From Spirochaetia bacterium (GTDB lineage Bacteria; Spirochaetota; Spirochaetia; Treponematales; Treponemataceae): a stretch of DNA of 64,000 nt. The translations under genes and the position numbers were made by a program. Below are positions 25,882 to 35,331 of this stretch, piece by piece. The stretch spans positions 1 through 64,000 of the forward strand of contig CAAGIS010000165.1 of NCBI GenBank assembly GCA_900769985.1. Direction: 5' to 3'. The notes beneath the pieces were generated by a model. It ran no database searches. It saw only the letters and a program-made list of their open reading frames with translations, and had not been told where the DNA came from. The number at the start of each line of letters is the position of its first letter. The first letter of the stretch is position 1.

Positions 25882-28287
25882 TTATTTGTTTACAATGTTA
25901 AATGAAAGTACAAATTTCATCGTTTCTTTCCATTTGAATTCATTATTTTCAAACTTGAACGTATTGCAGAACATAAACCGCATCGGGAACTGAGGCATCA
26001 ATATACGTATATCAGGTCCAAAACTAAAATAGAAGTCGTCTGCCTTTAACCCAGTAAAAAGGCTCGAAACAGACGGTTTTATAGCTGCAATGTCAAAGAA
26101 AGCATCAATTGCCAGCATTCTTGGAATCACAGGCATACGGATTTCAAAACAGTTAGACCATAAAGCAGTTCCCTTGTGCGTATTGTAAATATCTGTCCAG
26201 CCGCGTGCATTGAACATACCGTCAAGATAAAGTTTATTTGAATCACTGACACTTGAGCCAGGAGCAGGAAGCTGGAAAGAAACTGTCGTCAAAGCTGCAA
26301 AAATCATTTTGAAAGTATATTTTTCTGTTACAGGAATATTCAGAACAGGTACGTATCCTTCAAGTTTTGTGTCAAACCTTGCATAAAAATCTGTTTCCCA
26401 TGGAGTAAGTCCATACCATCCTAACTGTTCGCTTACAAACCATCCGAGCGTAGGGTCGTAATTTACATCGCGACCATCTAAAGAAGCCTTTGCCCAAATT
26501 GAGTTTACAAGTCCCAGTCTGTTTGAATATTCACAAATCTGCGGATCAAGCGGTGTATAAATTGATTCATCATAAGTATAGCATTTTAAGGAATTTGTTA
26601 AACCGCCTGACAAAGTAAAAATTGCCCAGTCATAAGTCCATCGGTGACCGACAGAAGAATTAAGACTTGTAGTCAAAGCCTCATACTGCATGTAATAATT
26701 TTCAGTATCAACAGTTCCATTAGGGAGGATTTTAAGACGCAGGGAAGTTGCCTTTGAATGAGAGAACGATAGCGATTCGTTCAATTCAATCGGAAGACCA
26801 CCAAGCCAGCTCTGGCTGTATCCCAAAGAAACAGACTGCTCATAAGATGAAATTGTCGTACTAGCACTGAGCGTACGGCCAGTTCCTCCAACATTCGTAT
26901 TTGACCATTTTGCAAAAAGCGCAAAAGGAATCTGAGTCGGGTCAGTAACGCCGCTGAACGTAAGTCCAAATTCGATTGAATTTGTCATCTGCTCTTCAAC
27001 GTTTATTATAATGTTTACAAGATTGCTTTCTGAACCAGGCTGAATGTCAGGCACAACAGAAGAAAAATACTGCAGATTGTACAAGTTACGTAATCCGGTA
27101 GAAAGCCTTGTCTTAGAAAAGACATCTCCTGATTCAATCGGAAGTTCACGTGTTACGACATATTCTTTTGTACGGGAATTTCCGCGGACAATAATGCTTT
27201 CTACATGGCTTCTGTCGCGTTCTGCAATGTTTAAAGTAAATGAAACAGTTTTATTTACAGGGTCTTTGTTTATAGACGGAGAAAAACCGTTTGAAGTATA
27301 ACCGTTTTCGTAATACAAGTCAGTTATGCTCATCAGACATTCATTAAATTTTGTCTGATTGAAAATTTCACCTTTTTTCATCGTAACGCGTTCAGCAAGT
27401 TTTTGTGAAGAAAAAATTGAGTTTCCGTTAAAGGAAATTCCGTCAAATTTATACTGATTTCCTTCCTGCATATAAAAAACAATATGCATTTCGTCACGGG
27501 CTTTTTCTTCATTCGGCACTACTTCGCGCGTAACGTCAATAATCTGTGCGTCAATGTATCCGTGGTCAGTATAATATTTTAAAATAGCCTGCCTGTCGTT
27601 TTCAAGCACAGATTCCTGAAAAGCGCCCTTGTTTACAAGGCTGACTTCTTTTAATTTAAGCTGTTTTTTTAAAGTCTTTGTTTTAAAAACAGTATTTCCA
27701 GAAAAATCAATGCTCGTAATTACGGAAGTCCGTCCTTCTTTTATGTTATACGTAATTACGACACCTTCTTCCGTTCTTTCTGTTTTGTAGGAAACGCGGA
27801 CATCTGTAAAACCTTTTTCAAGATAAACATTTCTGATTGCCCTTTCATCTGCAATAGCTTTTGTTTCGACAAAAATTTCGTTTACTTTTGTCCTTATTGC
27901 TTCCCTTAACGGTGCATTGCGAACCTGTCTGTTTCCCTTAAAATTGATTGAAACAACGACAGGCTTTTCTTTTACGACAAAAGTAATGACAGCACCATCA
28001 GATTTATCGTGAGTTGCCATAGGAGAAATGTCTTCAAAAACTTCGAGGGCATAAAGCCTGTCCATCAATTCATAAATGCATGATTCTACAGTTTTTCCGA
28101 TATAACTTGATGTCAAACCGGAAAGTTCAGATTTTTTGATAGAAGAAAGTCCTTCAAAATTAATCTGGGTTATCTGTTTTTGCAAATACCAGTCTTCGCT
28201 TTCTGCCTCTTGCGCCGTTAAATTTGAACTGAACAAAAAGAAAACAGCAGTCAATGCAAGCAATGAAAACTTACGAAAACGATTCAT
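25882..28287 (-). CDS. bamA: Outer-membrane protein assembly factor BamA
   Basis: A protein of 801 residues with a signal peptide (1-25). It has five POTRA domains across about 30-420 (for example ITFVVKEKPVVVSINFKGNR and SITDLYYENGY) and a C-terminal beta-barrel with alternating aromatic strands, ending in a hydrophobic strand KFVLSFNIVNK. It inserts beta-barrel proteins into the outer membrane. The treponemal orthologue is known as Tp92/TP0326, and the same gene neighbourhood (tamB, bamA, ompH, mutS) is seen here. GGAG precedes the ATG. Confidence 0.96.
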   Translation of the reverse strand: MNRFRKFSLLALTAVFFLFSSNLTAQEAESEDWYLQKQITQINFEGLSSIKKSELSGLTSSYIGKTVESCIYELMDRLYALEVFEDISPMATHDKSDGAVITFVVKEKPVVVSINFKGNRQVRNAPLREAIRTKVNEIFVETKAIADERAIRNVYLEKGFTDVRVSYKTERTEEGVVITYNIKEGRTSVITSIDFSGNTVFKTKTLKKQLKLKEVSLVNKGAFQESVLENDRQAILKYYTDHGYIDAQIIDVTREVVPNEEKARDEMHIVFYMQEGNQYKFDGISFNGNSIFSSQKLAERVTMKKGEIFNQTKFNECLMSITDLYYENGYTSNGFSPSINKDPVNKTVSFTLNIAERDRSHVESIIVRGNSRTKEYVVTRELPIESGDVFSKTRLSTGLRNLYNLQYFSSVVPDIQPGSESNLVNIIINVEEQMTNSIEFGLTFSGVTDPTQIPFALFAKWSNTNVGGTGRTLSASTTISSYEQSVSLGYSQSWLGGLPIELNESLSFSHSKATSLRLKILPNGTVDTENYYMQYEALTTSLNSSVGHRWTYDWAIFTLSGGLTNSLKCYTYDESIYTPLDPQICEYSNRLGLVNSIWAKASLDGRDVNYDPTLGWFVSEQLGWYGLTPWETDFYARFDTKLEGYVPVLNIPVTEKYTFKMIFAALTTVSFQLPAPGSSVSDSNKLYLDGMFNARGWTDIYNTHKGTALWSNCFEIRMPVIPRMLAIDAFFDIAAIKPSVSSLFTGLKADDFYFSFGPDIRILMPQFPMRFMFCNTFKFENNEFKWKETMKFVLSFNIVNK

Positions 28288-28333
28288 AATAGCTACTCCA
28301 AACGAATAAATTACATTTTATAATTTCGTTTTA

Positions 28334-31300
28334 TTAAAAATTAAACTTCCACGATAATGTCAGGGAAGGAATTATCATTATTCTACTTTGTGATAAATCG
28401 GACAAATCAGGGGCAACACTCCATCTGATTTTAGCAAGAGGAGATTCAAGTTCAAAACCGATTTCCGGTTTAAAAATCAACCCCTGCAAAGTCGTTGCAT
28501 CATTTATGCGGTTCTTGTTGTAAGAAAGCCGCAGCATTGCATCTGCATACAATGCTTTGCTAAAGTACTTACCAATATAAACAGTCGTATTATCAAAAAA
28601 GTTACTGATATTAATTCCCTGTCGTTCCGATTGCCTTGAAATGCTGTACTTCAAGGCATTCTGAACTACCATAGTACGAATCGAAAGTATATCAAAATTA
28701 AGAAAATCACGCAATCCGTTTTCAATTTTACGCATAACCATCGTCTGCAAGGCATAATCACCTGTTGCAAGCATAAACGACGTCATATTTTCAGAATTTG
28801 CACTTACAAAGTTTCCGAGAAGTTCCATAATCTGTTTTTCGCTTTTTGCAGGAGAAGACGTCAGTTTTGGCGAAAGGTTAGAAACTTTCTGATGGTCAAC
28901 GGCAAGAGAAATCGTAACTTCATTATTGTCCTCATCTAATTCACGAGTTTCTGCCCTCAGCGAAACGTAAGGGTCAATGCCGCTGTCGTCTTCTGAAAAC
29001 GATATGTTCCCTTCTTTTATATAGAAACTTGAATTCAAATAAATAAATTCTCCGCTCCTTAAAGGAACATCGCCGTCCAGAGTCATCTTATCGTCAATTG
29101 AATTATATTTAAAAACAACCTGAGAAGACGGAACTACAAGTCCGCGCAAAAATGAACTGTAATAAACCTGAACACGATTTTTCATCGTTACGTCAAGAAT
29201 TACTTGAACATTCACACTGTCGTCAGACTGAACCTGATTAAAATTTGAAACTACATCATTAATAGTCGTCGTTCCAAATTCTGCAGTCGTATCTTTTGCT
29301 ACGATAGAACCGAGAACTGTTATAGCTTCATTTTCTACAGTAATGTCCAAATCTGTCTGGACATTTCCCTTTACGTGAACCTGATTCATATTTATGTTGA
29401 CAGGAGCATATGTTTCGTCGACTGTCTTTACAAGGACAGAAACACTTTCAAATGCCATTTTATTAAACTGAACGTTAACCGTAACATCTACAGGCGAACG
29501 CTTTAAAAGACATCTTGTCTTTGGAGTAAAAATCTGGTCTTTTGCAAGGAAAATATAAATGATATCTGTCTTTGCGTGATTTTTAAAATACTCCGGCATG
29601 CTGAATTCTGCAGGAATAATTTGAAGTGCACCATCAAATCCCCTGTCATTTTTTTCACCTGTAATTTTAAAATCACCAATTAATTTTCCATTATAAATTT
29701 TTATAAATGAATAATCGATAAGCTTTAAAGTTTCTGCAAGGTCAACTTCTATATCAAAGAAATTTAAATCCCTGTTTTTGAGTTTTGTATTTCCGCTTAC
29801 TTTCATCTTGAACGGAATCTTATTGTCAATGCTTATTGACAAATCGCCGTTTGCAAGAATTGAACCTGTCAGTCCAAGATTTTCGGTTGAAGAAATGAAA
29901 ATTTCATCTGCCATTTTTAAAATATGAACTGACAGCGCCTGAGGAACTTTTATAAGAGTACCCGAAATTCTTGGTGTTGAAATATCAATCTCCATAGTCT
30001 CAAGGATGCCTTTTTTTTCAAGTTCATCTTTTATACCTTTTAGCGAAACATTAACAGGGGCTGAAACAGTTTTTCCCATTACATGCGCTTCTACATTGAA
30101 CGAAATAAAACCAAGCCAGTCTTTAAAAGAAAATTTTGACTGAATGTCAGTAATTTCTGTAGTTCCCCATTTTACACTGGCACCGGCAAGTTCAAATTCT
30201 CTGTCAACAATCGAAGCCTGAAGGGAAAAAACAAAAGGCACATTGTTAAGAAGAAGAGTGCCACCCGGAACAGAGATTGAAACCATAGGATTTGAAAGAA
30301 CACCAGTTACGGAAATTTCAACATTCATCGTATTCTGTGAAACAGCATTGCCGACAAAACGTCCAGTCCTGAAATTAGAAAAACTTATCAAAGTAGAAAC
30401 AAAATAATCGTTTAAAAAAGATTCTGTCGTCAACGGCTTGTGCTCAGGATTTGAAATTTTACCGGAAAGAGAAACTTTTTCGTTGTAAAGAGAATCAATC
30501 AGATTTATATCGTAATCAGCACTCATAAAACTGTCGTTTTCAAAATTCCAGACGACAGAACCGTTGCCCAACAAATTTGAAGACGAATCAGTAAAATTTA
30601 TTTCATCAAAAGAAGCACCGTTTTTATTTACGTTTCCCTTAAGCAAAAAAGCCGGATTGTTATCATAAAGTCCGTCAAAACCTTTTACAACAAATTTTGA
30701 AATGTTCAGGTTAAATTTATCAACGGCATTATAATAAAAACTTGAATCTGCAAAAATTGATATTGCAGAACTGTCAAACTTTACAGGGAATTCATTCAAA
30801 GCAAAATTTCCGAGAATGTTGTCAGATTCAGAATCTGTCATCATTGAAAAGTTAAGTCCGTAATCACCTGTTATCGAAATCCAGTCTTTGTTTATCAGTC
30901 CAGAAAACGCATACGGAATTGAATTGTATTCAACTTGACCTGATAAAATCGTGTTCATCAGTTTTGAATTTGGTTCTAGTATATTTTCTGAATGTGCAGT
31001 TGCAAGAATTTTCTGGTCGTTGAAAATAAGTTCAAACCTTCGCAGCTGCAAGTTTTCGTTGTTTCCGTCAAGTGCAAGGATAAGCATTTTACTGTCACTT
31101 AACGTATCTGCAATAATCGCAGTCGGAATACTGTAAGAGTAATTTCCGTTATAAGATGAAAAGTAGATGTCAGTTGCAAAAATCGTATTTTTAAATACCG
31201 GCGAAGCATCTTTTATCAGTGACGAAATATTTTTGTCAAGGAAGAACGAAACTGTTTCCATAAGGCTGTCGATATACATACCTTCAACAGAAATATTCGA

Positions 31301-32704
31301 CTGAAAGAATTTTGAAGCCGTCAGATAATTTCCTGTAAGTTTTAAAATTCCTGGTTCGCCTGTTTCTGCGTGAGAATAATCGTAAATGTCAAAATCAAAA
31401 TCATAGCCGTCAAACTGAGGAATAATGCTCAGCTGGGCAGCAGTAAAAACTTTTTGACCGAGCAGGATTTCAGGAGAGAATACCATAAACCCCTTTGCAA
31501 GTGGTTCTAAAAATATTTCTGCGCTGCAAAGTTCACCGTCAGGAAGAAGAAGTCTGTTTACTGATAAAACTCCTTCAGGCTGAACTGTCTTAAGATTTAT
31601 TCCGCCAGAATATTCGGCATCAAAAGCATTTCCTGTTCCCCTGAAATACGGAATTGAAACATATCTTTCATTTCCGTTAAGCGCATAAGAAACAGAGAAA
31701 CCTCCTGCAACAAATCTTTCCGGGAAAAACACATCTCCGCTTGAAGAATATTTTACTTTCTTTGTTTCAAGATTGTACGATGCATTTAAATTTGCAGAAA
31801 CAATAAGGTTTGCAATCATCTGTTCCGCAGTTTTTCGTTTTATTCCGCTTAAAATGCTTGAAAGCCTAAAACTGTTGCAGTCAAACCGCGTCTTTATGTC
31901 TTTTGTCTTAAAATCAAACGACAATTCAATATACAAGTTCTGGAACGATGGCAGCATTTTTAATTTGAAAACGGAATCAGAATATTCACCCAAAAAGCCG
32001 ATTTGCGAAAGAGAATAAGAATTGAACGAAGTATTAAAGAACTGAACGACTGCAGATGAATTGTCGACTTTATTAAGGAACGAGCACTCAAAAAAGACAT
32101 TCGTTGAAAAAGTGTTTTTTCTGTATTCGCCTGAAATTCTGCCTACAATTTCAATTGCATATTTTCCGTACGAAAATGCCCTTTCAATAGAAATCCTTCT
32201 AAAATCGCCTGACAGTTCCAGCTGATTTGCAGAATCCGCATAGTAAATTTTTACGTTATTTATTTTTACTTTGAACGGAGAATCGCCGTTAAAATTCAGC
32301 TTTGCAAGAAGTTCTTCAAGAGGAAAATCTTTGTTCTGCGTAATTTCTATATAGCCGTTGTTTACTATGACTTCAGAAATCGAATTTGCAAAATTGCCTT
32401 TTAAAATTTCAAGCAGGGAATATTTTACAGTTGCTTTTTTTACGCTGACAATTTTTTGTCCTGATTCACTGTCTTTAAGGACTATACCTTTTATGTTAAT
32501 TCCTGTTAAAATAGACGGTGAAAGCGAGGAATAGAAAATATTAATACCTAAAGACTTGTCAAGCGTTGAGTTTAAGTTTATAATATTTGAACGCAGCCCT
32601 TTATAAAGGCTTAAATACAGCGGTTTTACAAGTGCAAACGATGCTGCAATGAGAGAAAATAATATTGATAGGCAAAGCACTAATTTAAAACCACGGGATT
32701 TCAT
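28334..32704 (-). CDS. tamB: TamB-like translocation/assembly protein
   Basis: A very long protein of 1456 residues with an N-terminal membrane anchor (about 8-28: LVLCLSILFSLIAASFALV) and a predicted long beta-rich, taco-like body. The last 350 residues carry the TamB (DUF490) domain, with ASVKWGTTEITD-like strands earlier and VYIGKYFSKALYADAMLRLSY and WSVAPDLSDLSQ near the end. TamB bridges inner and outer membranes and is linked to outer-membrane protein insertion and lipid transport. In spirochaetes it pairs with BamA, as here, where bamA follows 46 bases downstream. A TATAAT lies upstream, with a poor -35. Confidence 0.93.
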   Translation of the reverse strand: MKSRGFKLVLCLSILFSLIAASFALVKPLYLSLYKGLRSNIINLNSTLDKSLGINIFYSSLSPSILTGINIKGIVLKDSESGQKIVSVKKATVKYSLLEILKGNFANSISEVIVNNGYIEITQNKDFPLEELLAKLNFNGDSPFKVKINNVKIYYADSANQLELSGDFRRISIERAFSYGKYAIEIVGRISGEYRKNTFSTNVFFECSFLNKVDNSSAVVQFFNTSFNSYSLSQIGFLGEYSDSVFKLKMLPSFQNLYIELSFDFKTKDIKTRFDCNSFRLSSILSGIKRKTAEQMIANLIVSANLNASYNLETKKVKYSSSGDVFFPERFVAGGFSVSYALNGNERYVSIPYFRGTGNAFDAEYSGGINLKTVQPEGVLSVNRLLLPDGELCSAEIFLEPLAKGFMVFSPEILLGQKVFTAAQLSIIPQFDGYDFDFDIYDYSHAETGEPGILKLTGNYLTASKFFQSNISVEGMYIDSLMETVSFFLDKNISSLIKDASPVFKNTIFATDIYFSSYNGNYSYSIPTAIIADTLSDSKMLILALDGNNENLQLRRFELIFNDQKILATAHSENILEPNSKLMNTILSGQVEYNSIPYAFSGLINKDWISITGDYGLNFSMMTDSESDNILGNFALNEFPVKFDSSAISIFADSSFYYNAVDKFNLNISKFVVKGFDGLYDNNPAFLLKGNVNKNGASFDEINFTDSSSNLLGNGSVVWNFENDSFMSADYDINLIDSLYNEKVSLSGKISNPEHKPLTTESFLNDYFVSTLISFSNFRTGRFVGNAVSQNTMNVEISVTGVLSNPMVSISVPGGTLLLNNVPFVFSLQASIVDREFELAGASVKWGTTEITDIQSKFSFKDWLGFISFNVEAHVMGKTVSAPVNVSLKGIKDELEKKGILETMEIDISTPRISGTLIKVPQALSVHILKMADEIFISSTENLGLTGSILANGDLSISIDNKIPFKMKVSGNTKLKNRDLNFFDIEVDLAETLKLIDYSFIKIYNGKLIGDFKITGEKNDRGFDGALQIIPAEFSMPEYFKNHAKTDIIYIFLAKDQIFTPKTRCLLKRSPVDVTVNVQFNKMAFESVSVLVKTVDETYAPVNINMNQVHVKGNVQTDLDITVENEAITVLGSIVAKDTTAEFGTTTINDVVSNFNQVQSDDSVNVQVILDVTMKNRVQVYYSSFLRGLVVPSSQVVFKYNSIDDKMTLDGDVPLRSGEFIYLNSSFYIKEGNISFSEDDSGIDPYVSLRAETRELDEDNNEVTISLAVDHQKVSNLSPKLTSSPAKSEKQIMELLGNFVSANSENMTSFMLATGDYALQTMVMRKIENGLRDFLNFDILSIRTMVVQNALKYSISRQSERQGINISNFFDNTTVYIGKYFSKALYADAMLRLSYNKNRINDATTLQGLIFKPEIGFELESPLAKIRWSVAPDLSDLSQSRIMIIPSLTLSWKFNF

Positions 32705-32767
32705 TTTACTGTTTTCTATTTTATAAACAATTATATCAAATTATCGGTACAAATTACAGGACTTTTT

Positions 32768-33394
32768 ATGATATTAAACAATTTTATAGTTTTTGAAGGA
32801 ATTGACGGTGCAGGAACTTCTACACAGATGCAGATTTTAAAAGAGCGGCCGGAAGCTTCAAAAATTGACTTCAGCGCAGAACCGACAGAATGCGAAACAG
32901 GCAGGTTTTTGCGACAGATTTTGGGCGGAAAAATAGAACTCAATCCTAAGACAACTGCATATCTTTTTGCAGCAGACAGAGCCGAGCACGTCTGGGGAAA
33001 AAATGGAATTGTAAATTCAATTCAAAACGGGAAAGCCGTAATTATTGACCGTTATATTTTTTCAAGTCTTGCCTATCAGGGAGTATCATGCGGCAAAGAA
33101 CTTCCGCGCCTTTTAAACAAAGATTTTCCTCTGCCTGAAATTTTATTTTTCTTTGACATAACTCCCGAAACATCGCTTGCAAGAATTGAGTCAAGGGAAA
33201 TTTCTGAAATTTATGAAAACAACGAATACCTGACAAAAACAAGAAACAGGTATCTTGAAATTATCGATGAATACAAAAAACTGAAAGAAGCCGAAAATAT
33301 GAAAATCGTAATGATTGATGCTTCAAAATCAAAGGAAGAAATTTCAAAAATTATATGGAGTCATCTTTCAAAACTGCCGATATTCAGTATGTGA
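32768..33394 (+). CDS. tmk: Thymidylate kinase
   Basis: Phosphorylates dTMP to dTDP; 208 residues. It has the P-loop region IVFEGIDGAGTSTQMQ and the DRY motif in VIIDRYIFSSLAYQG, plus the lid-like region LARIESREISE. Unusually, the position normally held by the P-loop lysine (GAGKST) is threonine (GAGTST). The rest of the fold looks intact and there is no second tmk in view. The gene diverges from tamB. Its end overlaps the next gene by 4 bases (ATGTGA type). Confidence 0.9.
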   Translation: MILNNFIVFEGIDGAGTSTQMQILKERPEASKIDFSAEPTECETGRFLRQILGGKIELNPKTTAYLFAADRAEHVWGKNGIVNSIQNGKAVIIDRYIFSSLAYQGVSCGKELPRLLNKDFPLPEILFFFDITPETSLARIESREISEIYENNEYLTKTRNRYLEIIDEYKKLKEAENMKIVMIDASKSKEEISKIIWSHLSKLPIFSM

Positions 33395-34023
33395 AGTTTC
33401 ATTCAAAAGTTTTAAAGACATTAATTTTAATTTTCGTTATCTCATTCATTCCGTCTTCAAATATGTCTGCATATATGTGCAAATATAAAGAAGACTTTTA
33501 TAAACTGTATCACATACACTACCAGCAGTATCCTGACGACTGCATGGAAAACATTTACTGGCTTGAACAGGCAGTCCGCGCAGATTTTGCAAATCCTCTG
33601 TATGCAAAAGCAAAAATCACAAGCGAAGACCAGTACGAAAAATACCGCTATCTTTTTATGATGCATTTAAATCTTAAATTAATTGAACAGCACCTGCGCC
33701 TCGGCCGCATTTATGACAAAAAAGCTTTGTATTTTTACGATGCTCCTTGGAAAGATGAATACCTTGCAAACTTAAAAAAAACAAAAGCCTGTTACGAAGC
33801 TGGTTATTACTACTGGAAAGAAGCTTCATTATGGGCAGAAAAAGCAAACATTGGAAAATTCAGATTTCTGTTTATTCAGGAACTTCAGAACTGGGAAGAC
33901 GAACGGGAACGAATCGGAACAGGAGAACTGAATTACAAAACAATGCTTGACCGCGAACTTAAACGGGTAAACGGCATCATCGCCGAAATCGAAGCCATCG
34001 ATGCTGCAGCAGAAGCGCAGTAA
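33391..34023 (+). CDS. Exported hypothetical protein, helical, 210 aa
   Basis: I do not recognise a named family. From the GTG at 33391, which overlaps the tmk stop, the product begins with a basic stretch and a hydrophobic core (KVLKTLILIFVISFIPSS), a likely signal peptide. An ATG at 33355 would put 12 extra residues before it and overlap tmk by 40 bases, which is less likely. The mature part is rich in Tyr, Lys and Glu, helical and possibly TPR-like (YYWKEASLWAEKANIGKF). It follows tmk directly and is probably co-transcribed, an arrangement I think is kept in treponemes. Confidence 0.75.
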   Translation: MKFHSKVLKTLILIFVISFIPSSNMSAYMCKYKEDFYKLYHIHYQQYPDDCMENIYWLEQAVRADFANPLYAKAKITSEDQYEKYRYLFMMHLNLKLIEQHLRLGRIYDKKALYFYDAPWKDEYLANLKKTKACYEAGYYYWKEASLWAEKANIGKFRFLFIQELQNWEDERERIGTGELNYKTMLDRELKRVNGIIAEIEAIDAAAEAQ

Positions 34024-34101
34024 ATTGCAAAAAGCAATTCCCGCGCCGACGAAATTCGATGCCAATTAGAGTTTTGCCCAAGCAAAACTCGTAGCGCGAG
34101 T
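34024..34101. repeat. Cluster of short hairpins between the exported protein and aroB
   Basis: Three compact inverted repeats stand in a row: ATTGC/GCAAT (34024-34038), a perfect GAGTTTTGC/GCAAAACTC with a four-base loop (34069-34090), and ACTCG/CGAGT (34087-34101), sharing bases with the second. The stretch is richer in G and C than its surroundings. No T-run follows any stem, so it is not a standard terminator. It may be a REP-like element or an mRNA-stability structure. Confidence 0.5.
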
Positions 34102-34175
34102 TAAAACAGTTCTGGTAATCAAGTGAAAAACACGAGCGCTTGAAATTCAATATAAAACGCAATAAAATATATGTC

Positions 34176-35327
34176 ATGAATGTCAATAACGTTTCTTCCG
34201 TTTTTAACGTAAAATACAAACCTCTTTTTGCAGGAACAGATAAATCAAGTATTACTTTTTTTAACACATCGCCAGAATTAAGTTTTTTACTTGATTCAGA
34301 CAGAAAAAAACTGTTCGTAACAGACACTACTATTTTTGAACTGACTTCTCTCAAAGATTTTTTCAGTAAATTTTCAAAAATAAAAACTGCTTCGGCAGGT
34401 CAGACAGAGTTTTCTGTTTTTACATGCAAAAAACATGCACTCATTGTAATTCCTGCAGGAGAAGCTTACAAGACAATTGACAGCGTTCTTGCCATAGTAC
34501 AAACGGCACTTGATTTTTCACTTAACAGAAAAGATATTTTTACAGCAATCGGTGGCGGAGTCATTACAGACATAACTGCTTTTGCATCTTCAATTTTTAA
34601 GCGCGGCGCTTCATGCGAATTTGTGCCTACTACCCTTCTTGCAATGGTTGATGCCGCAATCGGCGGAAAATCAGGCTGTGACTTTGACTGCTACAAAAAC
34701 AGCATCGGAACTTTTTTTCCTGCAAAAGCACTTTATGTTTTTCCTGATTTTATTCAGAGCCTTTCTGAAAAAGAATTTATTTCAGGTTTTGCAGAAGCAC
34801 TTAAAACTGCACTTTTGTTTGACAGAAAACTTTACGTCTTTATAAAAGAAAATCGTGATAAAATTCTTTCACGCGATAAAGACGTCATTTTTAAAATCAT
34901 TTCGTTCTGTGCAAAAGCAAAAGCAAAAGTCGTTCAAAAAGACCTTGCAGAAAAAAACATCAGAATGCTGCTTAATTTCGGACACACTTTTGGACATGCC
35001 CTTGAAAGCTGTGCAGGGCTTGGCACTCTTACGCATGGAGAATGTGTTGCATGGGGAATTGCACGTGCTTTAAAAACAAGTCAAATGATGAATTTGTGTT
35101 CAAAAAATTATTACGATGAAGTTTGCACTGTTTTAAAATCATTCGGCTACGAAACAAATGCTGTTCACAAAGCATTTTCAGATTCAAATGCTATTTTAAA
35201 AACAATGAAAAATGACAAGAAAAATTCATCGTCAAAAATAAGGCTGATTTTGCAAAAAGACTGCTGCAAAAACATAATTACAGAAGTAAGCGACGAAATA
35301 ATCCTCAAATCTTTAAAATCGGAATAA
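34176..35327 (+). CDS. aroB: 3-dehydroquinate synthase
   Basis: A protein of 384 residues from the ATG at 34176; an upstream TTG at 34140 would add 12 residues. It makes 3-dehydroquinate from DAHP, the second shikimate step, using NAD and a divalent metal. The NAD/substrate motif is FTAIGGGVITDITAFASSIF, followed by RGASCEFVPTTLLAMVDAAI and GGKSGCDF; the metal-binding histidine pair is in NFGHTFGHALE. The sequence is somewhat divergent (for example VITDITAF where VVGDLAGF is usual) but every landmark is kept. No other aro gene is in view. It lies 8 bases or less from the desulfurase gene downstream. Confidence 0.9.
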   Translation: MNVNNVSSVFNVKYKPLFAGTDKSSITFFNTSPELSFLLDSDRKKLFVTDTTIFELTSLKDFFSKFSKIKTASAGQTEFSVFTCKKHALIVIPAGEAYKTIDSVLAIVQTALDFSLNRKDIFTAIGGGVITDITAFASSIFKRGASCEFVPTTLLAMVDAAIGGKSGCDFDCYKNSIGTFFPAKALYVFPDFIQSLSEKEFISGFAEALKTALLFDRKLYVFIKENRDKILSRDKDVIFKIISFCAKAKAKVVQKDLAEKNIRMLLNFGHTFGHALESCAGLGTLTHGECVAWGIARALKTSQMMNLCSKNYYDEVCTVLKSFGYETNAVHKAFSDSNAILKTMKNDKKNSSSKIRLILQKDCCKNIITEVSDEIILKSLKSE

Positions 35328-35331
35328 TACT

